DNA from: Methanobacteriota archaeon
Lineage (GTDB): Archaea; Halobacteriota; Methanomicrobia; Methanomicrobiales; Methanomicrobiaceae
Direction: 5' to 3'
Length of the DNA stretch: 64,000 nucleotides
Assembly: GCA_023396365.1 (NCBI GenBank)
Contig: JAEWWL010000007.1
Location: 1-64,000, forward strand
Shown here: piece by piece, positions 1 to 8,113 of the stretch
How the letters are laid out: each line of letters begins with the position of its first letter
Position numbering within the stretch: position 1 is the first letter of the stretch
Notes under the pieces: model-generated
What the model was told of the DNA's origin: nothing
Seen by the model: only the letters and a program-made list of their open reading frames with translations
The model's database searches: none
Made by a program: the position numbers and the translations under genes

Positions 1-2066
1 CGCAGGGAATTACAATTCTTGCATCTGATAAGCACAGGCTTGATTTAAACAAAGAATATGAACGCATCTGGCGTGGAAGCTATAATGAACTGATGGCCAA
101 AAAGCTCTATGACTTTGATATTACAATTACCGGCGGCGACGACTTCTACGCATCCTACGAAACAAAGAAAAAGGCAGTATCAGATATGGAGATCAGGTGG
201 CCTGATGGCGATGTCAGCTACCTAAGGCTCTTCCAGACTCCGATTCTTGATGAGAACGGGGAAATTGATGTCAATTACTACATCTACCAGGATTTAACCG
301 CCCAGACAAAAGAGCTAAAAGAGATCAAAAAACTTCAGAAGCGTGCAGATACTTTCCTAAAAGCCAACCCGCAGGGAATTACAGTTCTTGCACCGGACAA
401 GCACAGACTTGATCTCAACAAAGAGTACGAAAACATCTGGCATGGCAGCTATGAAGAGCTGATGGCCAAAAAGCTCTATGACTTTGACATCGAAGTGTCC
501 GGCGATGATTTCTACGCTTCATATGAATCAAAGAAGCGTGCAATTACTGATATGAAGATAAACTGGCCTGATAAATCCTGCTCATATCTAAGGCTCTTCC
601 AGACTCCGATTCTTGATGAGAACGGGGAAATTGATGTCAACTACTACATCTACCAGGACAGAACACCTGAGGTCACCCAGAGCATCTATATGGATAAGGA
701 AGTTCAGAAAGTTGCAGCCGATCTTGAGGCAATTGCCTCCGGAAGACTTGAAGATATAAAACTTGATGTCGGAGAGGCAGACAAATATACAAAAGAGATA
801 AGGCAGCAGTTCCTTGAAATCTCCTCATCAATCCAGTCTGTCAATGCCACACTTCAGGATTTGATTACTGATATTGATTCTCTTGTAAAAGCAGGACAGA
901 ATGGAAATCTTGGAGAGAGGACAGACAACAGCAGATACCAGGGAGTATACACAGACCTTGTCAAAAACCTAAACAATCTTATGCAGACTGTTGCAACTCC
1001 TTTGTATGAGGCGATGAAGATCTCCAATAACTATGCAAAAGGAGACTTTACTGCAAGATTCTCTGATGATATTTCTGTTAAGGGCGACTTTGAAAAGTTC
1101 AAGAATGAGCTTAACAACATTGGAGAAAGCGTCTCTGAAAACTTAAGGACAGCAAACAATGTGACAAAAGAGGTCGCAATCAACTCTTCAGAGGTTACAA
1201 AAGGAACAGATGAGGTTTCAAAGGCTGTTGAAAGTGTTGCCCTCTCAAGCCAGAAGGCAGCTGATCTTACAAAAGAGCTTTTCAGAAGCATTGAGGAGAT
1301 TAATCACCAGATCTCCGACCTGTCAGCATCAAATGAAGAGATTGCAAGCACTTCACATGAAGTTTATAATGCTGCAAATCAGGTAGTGGAAATAGGAAAG
1401 AAGGCCCAGACACTTGGAAACGATGCAAACAAAAAGATGAACAATGTCGAGAAAATTGCAAGCAGCAGTGTTGAGAGCATAAAAGAGCTTACTGAAAAGA
1501 TTAAGGAAGTAAGCAATGTTGTAAAATTAATCAACTCAATTGCAGGACAGATTAACCTTCTTGCTCTTAATGCGGCAATTGAAGCAGCCCGTGCAGGTGA
1601 GCACGGACGCGGATTTGCAGTTGTTGCAGGAGAAGTCAAGAATCTTGCCGCAGAAGCAAGGGCTGCAACAGAATCAATTGATAATGTTGTATCAATGGTT
1701 CAGGTCAGCAGCGAAAAGACGGCAGCTGCAATAACAACAGCAAATAACGAGATAGTTGATGGAGTGGAGAGCGTAAACAAAACAATTGATGCCCTGAATA
1801 CTATTATTCAGAATGCCGGCCAGGTCTCAAATGATATCGGTGAAATAACAAAGGCAATTGAGGACCAGGCAAATATTTCAAACAATGTTGTAAACTCAAC
1901 TGAGACCGGCACACAAAAGACACGTGAGGTTCAGAGAGAGACAGAAGAGCTTGCAGCACTCGCAGAAGAGGCAAGTGCATCTGTTGAAGAGATTGGAAGT
2001 GCAATTCATGAAGTTGGAGAGCTTGTAAAGAAACTCGAAAAAGCCAACTCCAAATTCACTTACTAA
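1..2066 (+). CDS. Methyl-accepting chemotaxis protein with tandem PAS units, 5' end outside window
   Basis: Cytoplasmic-type chemotaxis transducer that would signal to CheA. The frame is open from base 3, so the gene starts left of the window; the ATG at 93 lies inside a PAS unit and is not the start. Two PAS-like units repeat with a 369-bp period (bases 1 and 370 begin the same sequence). HAMP-like helices follow, then the signalling hairpin with motif NLLALNAAIEAARAGEHGRG near base 1555. No transmembrane segment is seen in the visible part, so a soluble receptor sensing an internal cue (redox, ligand) is inferred. Bases 222-292 and 588-658 are almost identical, which points to a recent internal duplication. 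A T-rich tract after the stop may end transcription. Family assignment is firm; the ligand is unknown. Confidence 0.93.
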   Translation, partial: QGITILASDKHRLDLNKEYERIWRGSYNELMAKKLYDFDITITGGDDFYASYETKKKAVSDMEIRWPDGDVSYLRLFQTPILDENGEIDVNYYIYQDLTAQTKELKEIKKLQKRADTFLKANPQGITVLAPDKHRLDLNKEYENIWHGSYEELMAKKLYDFDIEVSGDDFYASYESKKRAITDMKINWPDKSCSYLRLFQTPILDENGEIDVNYYIYQDRTPEVTQSIYMDKEVQKVAADLEAIASGRLEDIKLDVGEADKYTKEIRQQFLEISSSIQSVNATLQDLITDIDSLVKAGQNGNLGERTDNSRYQGVYTDLVKNLNNLMQTVATPLYEAMKISNNYAKGDFTARFSDDISVKGDFEKFKNELNNIGESVSENLRTANNVTKEVAINSSEVTKGTDEVSKAVESVALSSQKAADLTKELFRSIEEINHQISDLSASNEEIASTSHEVYNAANQVVEIGKKAQTLGNDANKKMNNVEKIASSSVESIKELTEKIKEVSNVVKLINSIAGQINLLALNAAIEAARAGEHGRGFAVVAGEVKNLAAEARAATESIDNVVSMVQVSSEKTAAAITTANNEIVDGVESVNKTIDALNTIIQNAGQVSNDIGEITKAIEDQANISNNVVNSTETGTQKTREVQRETEELAALAEEASASVEEIGSAIHEVGELVKKLEKANSKFTY

Positions 2067-2162
2067 TTTTTTTAATTCAGATTTTTTTCTCTTCTTCAAT
2101 TTTTAAAACAATATGCAGGAATATACAGACTAATATGTTAAAAAGAGTAAAACTATTCTCCA

Positions 2163-3959
2163 ATGCTGCCGATGGTTGAGAACGCGTCTTCTTTTAAGAA
2201 GACGATGCTTATAGGAATTGTAGTTGGAATAATATCCGGAATCGGAGCACTTTTATTCTTCTGGGGTCTTGAATACGGCACCCGCTTTGTAATGGATTTT
2301 ATTATCGGCTATAATTATCCGGTTGAAGGCCAGACGGCTGATGAAATCTCTATGTGGACACCGCCGCCGCAAATCTGGCTGATTCTTCCGGTTATCTGTA
2401 TCGGAGCACTTCTTTCCGGAATCATTGTCAATAAGTTTGCTCCTGAAGCAGAAGGTCATGGGACAGATGCCGCAATCAGGGCTTTTCATGGCGATGCAAA
2501 AATTAGGTGGAGAGTTCCTGTTGTAAAGGCAGTTACAACGATTCTTACAATCTCAACAGGCGGAAGTGCGGGAAGGGAAGGTCCGACTGCCCAGATTTCT
2601 GCAGCATTTGGATCAATTGCCGCTGACGCCCTGAAACTGTCGCAGCGTGAGAGAAGAATTGCGCTTGCAACAGGTATAGGCGCCGGTATCGGAACAATTT
2701 TTAAGGCTCCTCTTGGCGGCGCAATTCTTGCAGCTGAAATATTATACAGCCGCGATATTGAAGCTGATGTTATAATGCCTTCATTTCTGGCTTCAATTAT
2801 AGGCTATTCAATTTTTGGATATTTTGAAGGTTATACTCCCATATTCGGAACCGCCGGGATACACTGGGAGATTGGGCAGATTCCTCTGTTTCTTATACTC
2901 GGATTTATATGTGCTCTTGTCGGGCTTTTGTATATCCATGTTTTTTACAATACAAAAACAGCTTTTGCGGATTTTTTTAAGAAGCATAATGTGCCTTTAT
3001 ATTTAAAACCGGTGGCAGGCGCTTTTATCCTTGGAATTTTTGTAATCGGCCTTGCGCACATATCTCCTGATACAATGACCGCGGCTCTTGCAAGTCTTGG
3101 AACAGGTTACGGCTTCATTCAGCTTGCAATATACAATATGCTGCCGCTAAGTGTTCTGATACTTCTTCCGTTTACAAAAATTTTAACAACATCCCTTACA
3201 ATAGGCTCAGGCGGAAGCGGCGGCATCTTTGCTCCCGGACTTGCTATCGGCGGAGCTGCCGGAGGTGCATTTGGAATGATTCTTCATATTCTTATCCCGC
3301 AGTTAGTGCCGCTGTCATCTGTTCCGGCGTTTGTAATTGTCGGGATGATTGCACTTTTTGGAGGGATTGCAAATGCGCCTATCGCTGTTCTGATAATGGT
3401 TGTAGAGATGACAAATGACTTTTCTTTACTTGTGCCGGCGATGGGTGCGGTTGCAGTCTCAACTGTTCTTACAGGAGATAAGACAATTTTTAAGGAGCAG
3501 GTGAAGACAAAAGCCCAGTCTCCGGCCCACAGGGGCGAATACCAGATCGAAATTATGGAAAATATCAGTGCAGAGAGTGCAATGACAAAAAAAGAGGAAC
3601 TAATACTTCTGCAAACCGGTGATTCATGGAAAAAGATGGTCGTGATAATGGATTCAACAAAACATACCGGCTTTCCTGTCTTAAAGGACAATAAACTTGC
3701 AGGCATAGTTACTTACAGGGATGTAAACCCTGATGATTTAAAAGGAGCAACTATCGGAGATATCATGCACTCACCTGTAATCTCCATATATCCGGATACA
3801 AACCTTGAAACAGCACTTATCACAATGATGGAGAAAAACATCCACCACCTGGCTGTCGTTGATAAAAATGATCCAGATGAGATTGTCGGCTTTCTGACAT
3901 CAACTGATATAATGCAGTCCTACACAAAAAAGATATCAGAGATTTCAAAAAATGACTGA
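2163..3959 (+). CDS. ClC-family chloride channel/antiporter with C-terminal CBS pair
   Basis: Integral membrane anion channel or exchanger, 598 aa. The membrane core carries GSAGREGPTAQ, whose Glu is the gating glutamate, and GSGGSGGIFAP, an anion-site loop. Two CBS domains fill roughly residues 460-595 and probably sense nucleotides. Two departures from the E. coli antiporter are visible. The GSGIP selectivity loop reads GHGTD. In APLGGAILAAEI the position of the internal proton glutamate (E203 of E. coli ClC) is isoleucine. The exchanger Tyr445 position appears to be Phe. It may therefore be a channel or a non-canonical exchanger. The ATG at 2172 is an alternative start; neither has a clear ribosome binding site. 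Confidence 0.92.
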   Translation: MLPMVENASSFKKTMLIGIVVGIISGIGALLFFWGLEYGTRFVMDFIIGYNYPVEGQTADEISMWTPPPQIWLILPVICIGALLSGIIVNKFAPEAEGHGTDAAIRAFHGDAKIRWRVPVVKAVTTILTISTGGSAGREGPTAQISAAFGSIAADALKLSQRERRIALATGIGAGIGTIFKAPLGGAILAAEILYSRDIEADVIMPSFLASIIGYSIFGYFEGYTPIFGTAGIHWEIGQIPLFLILGFICALVGLLYIHVFYNTKTAFADFFKKHNVPLYLKPVAGAFILGIFVIGLAHISPDTMTAALASLGTGYGFIQLAIYNMLPLSVLILLPFTKILTTSLTIGSGGSGGIFAPGLAIGGAAGGAFGMILHILIPQLVPLSSVPAFVIVGMIALFGGIANAPIAVLIMVVEMTNDFSLLVPAMGAVAVSTVLTGDKTIFKEQVKTKAQSPAHRGEYQIEIMENISAESAMTKKEELILLQTGDSWKKMVVIMDSTKHTGFPVLKDNKLAGIVTYRDVNPDDLKGATIGDIMHSPVISIYPDTNLETALITMMEKNIHHLAVVDKNDPDEIVGFLTSTDIMQSYTKKISEISKND

Positions 3960-4046
3960 AAAAATATTCTCTTTTTCATTTCCGGCGGTGATGCAGGGAA
4001 TTAATTTTATTTTTTCTTTTGCAATTTATATCAGGAAGGTGCTTTT

Positions 4047-4493
4047 ATGAAAGAAGCAGAAAAAGGAGACAGGGTTATTGTTCATTTTACAAGCAGAACA
4101 TCACATGGCAAAATATTTGAAGAGTCAGACAAAAAAGAGCCTTTAGAGATAATAATCGGAGACGGCAGTGTAAACCCTGCCTTTGAGGAGGCTTTAATCA
4201 AAATGAAGCCCGGCGATAAAAAAGAGATACTGCTTTGTGCAAAAAAAGCATATGGCGAATATAAAAAGCGCCTTGTTTTTAAACTGCGAAAGTCCGGTCT
4301 GAATCTTTTGTGCGATCCAAAGCCGGGGGATATGGTTTTAATAAAACTTCCAACAGGGCAAAAATCACTTGTAAGTGTTGTTGAGGTTACGGCAAAATCA
4401 ATAAAAGTTGATGCAAATCATCCGATGGCCGGAGAAGATATGATATATGAGATTGAACTCGTGGATATTCTGCCTGCAAAAGACACTGTATGA
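4047..4493 (+). CDS. FKBP-type peptidyl-prolyl cis-trans isomerase (SlyD-like)
   Basis: Small cytosolic prolyl isomerase/chaperone, 148 aa. The N-terminal FKBP half begins GDRVIVHFTSRTSHGKIFEE, and the C-terminal half has NHPMAGEDMIYEIELVDI, the flap and closing strand typical of archaeal short FKBPs and SlyD. The IF-type (insert-in-flap) segment lies between. There is no His-rich metal tail as in E. coli SlyD. A ribosome binding site (ggaaggtg) sits 6 bases before the ATG. It stands alone and converges on uvrB across a 72-bp AT-rich gap that probably holds both terminators. Confidence 0.9.
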   Translation: MKEAEKGDRVIVHFTSRTSHGKIFEESDKKEPLEIIIGDGSVNPAFEEALIKMKPGDKKEILLCAKKAYGEYKKRLVFKLRKSGLNLLCDPKPGDMVLIKLPTGQKSLVSVVEVTAKSIKVDANHPMAGEDMIYEIELVDILPAKDTV

Positions 4494-4565
4494 AAATTAA
4501 TGAATTTTTTTTTGAATTATCCCTGTTAAAAATTTAGGAGACCAATTTTTTTTAATTAAAAAAAA

Positions 4566-6506
4566 TTAAATTCCTGCCTCTTTTTTTATCTTTTTTATCT
4601 GATCCCGCAATTTTATTGCCCTCTCAAAGTCAAGTGAATCGGCAGCCTCCTGCATTCCTGTCTCAAGCTCAATAATAAGATTTGGAATTTCGCTTTTTGG
4701 AAGATGTTTGATATCTGAGATGTCAGCCTCTTTTTCCCTGACAGGTTTTACAATGGTTTTGGGAATGATGCCGTTTTTTGCATTGAAATCCATCTGGATT
4801 TCGCGGCGTCTTTTAGTCTCCTTCATTGCGGTTTTCATAGAGTCTGTTAATTTGTCAGCGTATAAAACGACATAAGAATCAGCATTTCTTGCAGCACGGC
4901 CTATAATCTGTATGAGGCTTTTTGCATCCCTTAAAAATCCCTCTTTGTCTGCATCAAGAATTCCAATAAATCCAACCTCGGGAATGTCAAGACCTTCTCT
5001 TAGCAGATTGATTCCGACAAGCACATCAAATTTTCCAAGGCGAAGCTGTCTGATAATCTCGGTCCTTTCTATTGTATCAATATCAGAGTGAAGATAGCGT
5101 GTTTTAATCTTCTTTCCTGCAAGAAATTCAGTCAGCTCTTCAGCAAGCTTTTTAGTAAGCGTTGTAACCAGAACACGGTTCTTCTTATCTGTCGTCTTTT
5201 TAATCTCTTTTAAGAGATCCTCCATCTGTCCTTCAACAGGCCTTACAAAAACCTCAGGGTCAACAAGGCCTGTCGGCCTGATTATCTGCTCAATAATATT
5301 TTCTGAATGCTCCTTTTCATAAACACCCGGTGTTGCGGAGACAAAAATTACATTATGCATGTATTTTTCAAACTCCTCAAAAACAAGCGGGCGGTTGTCA
5401 AAGGCAGACGGCAGGCGGAACCCGTAATTTACAAGAGGCTCTTTTCTTGACCTGTCGCCGTTATACATTCCCCTGACCTGCGGAAGGGTCTGGTGGCTTT
5501 CATCAATAACCAAAAGGAAATCGTCAGGAAAATAATCTATAAGACAAAATGGTTTTTCCCCTTTTTTTCTGTGATCAAAAAAACGGGAGTAATTTTCAAT
5601 CCCCTTGCATGATCCTGTCTCCTCAATCATGTCAATATCATAAAGAGTCCTCTGCCTGAGTCTGTGAGCCTCAAATGGCCCGAGCTCTTTTAATCTCTCC
5701 TCAAGCTCTGCCTTTATCTCTGAAATCGCACCGGCTTTCTCCTCATCAGGTATAACATAATGCCTTGCGGGATATACAAAGAAGTAATCCATTGACTCAA
5801 GCTTTTTTCCGGTTAATTTATCAATCTCAAAAATATTTTCAATCTCATCTCCAAACATTTCTATCCGGATGATATTGTTGAAATATCCGGGAATAAAATC
5901 AATGATGTCGCCTTTCACACGGAATCTTCCGGGCATAAGCTCGAGATCATTTCTTTCAAAAAGTATATCCACCAGTTTTTTTAAGATCTCGGTTCTTCGG
6001 ATTCTGTCGCCCTTTTTTATTTCAAAACCCATCTTCTCGAAGTTGTCAGGATTTCCAAGACCATATATCGCCGATACCGAGGCTACAACTATGACGTCAC
6101 TTCCTGAAAGGAGTGATGCGGTTGCAGAAAGCCGCATCTGCTCAATTTTGGGATTTATCTGTGAGTCTTTTTCAATATATTGATCTTTTGACGGAATATA
6201 AGATTCAGGCTGGTAGTAGTCATAATATGAAACAAAATACTCCACCCTGTTCTCAGGGAAAAAATCCTTAAATTCATTGTAAAGCTGGGCTGCAAGTGTT
6301 TTGTTGTGAGCAAGAACAAGAGCCGGCTTATTGCATCTTTCAATTACATTTGCTATTGTAAATGTCTTTCCCGAGCCAGTCACACCAAGGAGTGTCTGAT
6401 ATTTCTCTTTGTTTTCTATCCCCCTGGTTAATTTTTTTATTGCCTGCGGCTGTGAGCCCTTTGGACTGAAATCACTTTTGAGCTTAAATTTATGAATTTC
6501 CCTCAT
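4566..6506 (-). CDS. uvrB: UvrABC excinuclease subunit B
   Basis: DNA damage-verifying helicase of nucleotide excision repair, 646 aa, full length. Walker A is GVTGSGKTFTIAN near residue 40. The strand-separating beta-hairpin carries YYDYYQPESYIP near residue 95. Walker B is VIDESHQTLPQ, helicase motif VI is QIIGRAARN, and the C-terminal UVR motif (SLDFERAIKLRDQI) binds UvrC. Last gene of a uvrA-uvrC-uvrB operon, 30 bp behind uvrC; aaggagaa lies 6 bases before the ATG. Bacterial-type UvrABC is established in mesophilic methanogens and is thought to have been acquired from bacteria. Confidence 0.98.
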   Translation of the reverse strand: MREIHKFKLKSDFSPKGSQPQAIKKLTRGIENKEKYQTLLGVTGSGKTFTIANVIERCNKPALVLAHNKTLAAQLYNEFKDFFPENRVEYFVSYYDYYQPESYIPSKDQYIEKDSQINPKIEQMRLSATASLLSGSDVIVVASVSAIYGLGNPDNFEKMGFEIKKGDRIRRTEILKKLVDILFERNDLELMPGRFRVKGDIIDFIPGYFNNIIRIEMFGDEIENIFEIDKLTGKKLESMDYFFVYPARHYVIPDEEKAGAISEIKAELEERLKELGPFEAHRLRQRTLYDIDMIEETGSCKGIENYSRFFDHRKKGEKPFCLIDYFPDDFLLVIDESHQTLPQVRGMYNGDRSRKEPLVNYGFRLPSAFDNRPLVFEEFEKYMHNVIFVSATPGVYEKEHSENIIEQIIRPTGLVDPEVFVRPVEGQMEDLLKEIKKTTDKKNRVLVTTLTKKLAEELTEFLAGKKIKTRYLHSDIDTIERTEIIRQLRLGKFDVLVGINLLREGLDIPEVGFIGILDADKEGFLRDAKSLIQIIGRAARNADSYVVLYADKLTDSMKTAMKETKRRREIQMDFNAKNGIIPKTIVKPVREKEADISDIKHLPKSEIPNLIIELETGMQEAADSLDFERAIKLRDQIKKIKKEAGI

Positions 6507-6536
6507 ATCAGGTTCTCCTTTTGAATCTGCTTTTTT

Positions 6537-8090
6537 TTAATTGTCTAAAATCTCCTTAGATCTTAACAGACGGTTATATGAAATTGCAAACCTGTGCGCC
6601 TCGTCACGTATCTCCTGTATGAAAAGCGATGCTTTCTCATTCTTCTTTAAGGGGAGCGGATGCGAAAATCCCGGGACAAAGATCTCCTCCTCTTTTTTGG
6701 CGATAGAGATTATCGGAATCCTTACAGGGATACTGTCAAGGGCATTTTTGGCAGCTGAAAGCTGTCCCTTCCCGCCGTCAATAATAATAAGATCAGGAAA
6801 ATCTCCGCCCTCATTTTTAAGTCTTGTATATCGCCTTTTTACAACCTCGGCTATTGATGCAAAATCATCAATTTTGTCGACGGTCTTAATTTTAAATCTT
6901 CTGTAATTTCGTTTGTCAGGTTTTCCGTACCTGAACTGAACCATTGAGCCTGTCATATTAGTGCCCTGAAGATGTGAAATATCAAAGCATTCGATAACAT
7001 CAGGATTTTCCGGCAGATGAAGCCTTTTTCCAAGCTCTTTTACTTTTATCTCCCCGCCAAAAAATACATTCTCAACATTGTGCAGAACAAGCTCAAGCAG
7101 AATTTTTTTATCTCCTTTCTGCGGAGATGTTACTGACACCTTTTTACCTTTCCTGTCTGTTAAAAATTCAGCAAGAGCACTGCCTGTCTCAACTGGCAGG
7201 ATTAATTCAGAAGGCGGTTCGTTTTCAGAATAATACTGCACCAGAAATTCTTCAAGTGAATCCTCACCGTCTTCAAAGACAAATTCCTGCTTGTCTGCAA
7301 GACAGCCTTTGTATACTGAAAAAAGCATCAGATATACTGTTCCGTCTCTTACTGAGAAGTTTATCACATCCTCATCAGTAATTTTTTTCCTGTCGACGTG
7401 CTGTCTTTCTGCAAGTTTTTTAAGTGCCTCAGTCTGGTCGCGAAGAACAAGAGCTTTTTCAAAATCAAGAGATCGTGAACTCTCCTTCATCTCATTTTCA
7501 AGAGAGCTGATTATCTCTTTTGTATTTCCGCGAAGAACAAGTGAGGCTTTTTTAACATGTGCCTTATATTCCTCTTCAGAAATTTTATTCAGGCACGGAG
7601 CGCTGCATGTCCCGATGTGTGCACGAAGGCATCCTCTTTTGTTAAGCTTCTTACATGATCGTAAACAAAATGTTTTTTTGACGACTGAAAGGATATAGTC
7701 CCTTTCCTTTGCTGAGACGAAAGGGCCGAAGAATTCCCCGGAGCTTTCTTTTTTTCTGGCAATATTTATTGCAGGAAATTTATCGCCTGAAATTTTTATG
7801 TAGGCATAATTCTTAGAGTCCTTTAAATCAATATTGTATTTTGGCTGGTATCTTTTAATCAGGTTGTTTTCAAGAATGAGTGCTCCGACTTCGTTGTCTG
7901 TTATAATATAGTCAACAGAGTCAATTGAATTTACAAGAGCCTTTGTCTTTGAATCAGTAAGTGTTCTGTTAAAGTAGCTTGAAACTCTTTTTTTAAGATT
8001 TTTGGCCTTTCCGACATAGATGATTCTTCCTTTATTGTCCCTGTAAAGATAACAGCCGGGCTCGTTTGGAATCAGCGAAATATCTGGCAT
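6537..8090 (-). CDS. uvrC: UvrABC excinuclease subunit C, lacking the HhH domain
   Basis: Dual-incision nuclease of excision repair. The N-terminal GIY-YIG nuclease starts IPNEPGCYLYRDNKG and includes IYVGKAKNLKKR. A UVR motif (SLDFEKALVLRDQ) binds UvrB. The RNase H-like 5' nuclease includes ECFDISHLQG and IIIDGGKGQLSAA. The protein ends directly after IRDEAHRFAISYNRLLRSK; bacterial UvrC goes on into a tandem helix-hairpin-helix domain, which is absent. Only 30 bp separate the stop from uvrB, so the domain is not hidden in another frame. The frame opens to 8144, overlapping uvrA, but the family N-terminus fits the ATG at 8090 (517 aa), just behind the uvrA stop. A TTG two codons earlier is also possible. 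Confidence 0.95.
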   Translation of the reverse strand: MPDISLIPNEPGCYLYRDNKGRIIYVGKAKNLKKRVSSYFNRTLTDSKTKALVNSIDSVDYIITDNEVGALILENNLIKRYQPKYNIDLKDSKNYAYIKISGDKFPAINIARKKESSGEFFGPFVSAKERDYILSVVKKTFCLRSCKKLNKRGCLRAHIGTCSAPCLNKISEEEYKAHVKKASLVLRGNTKEIISSLENEMKESSRSLDFEKALVLRDQTEALKKLAERQHVDRKKITDEDVINFSVRDGTVYLMLFSVYKGCLADKQEFVFEDGEDSLEEFLVQYYSENEPPSELILPVETGSALAEFLTDRKGKKVSVTSPQKGDKKILLELVLHNVENVFFGGEIKVKELGKRLHLPENPDVIECFDISHLQGTNMTGSMVQFRYGKPDKRNYRRFKIKTVDKIDDFASIAEVVKRRYTRLKNEGGDFPDLIIIDGGKGQLSAAKNALDSIPVRIPIISIAKKEEEIFVPGFSHPLPLKKNEKASLFIQEIRDEAHRFAISYNRLLRSKEILDN

Positions 8091-8113
8091 AAACAAAGTA
8101 AATTTTTTATTGA

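Noticed and set aside
93..2066. Chemoreceptor starting at the ATG at 93
   Set aside because: The frame is open to the left edge, and bases 3-92 encode the first part of the same PAS unit that is repeated from 370; the ATG is internal.
6507..6540. A frameshift that cut off the HhH domain of UvrC
   Set aside because: Only 30 bp lie before uvrB and no HhH-like codons appear in the other frames.
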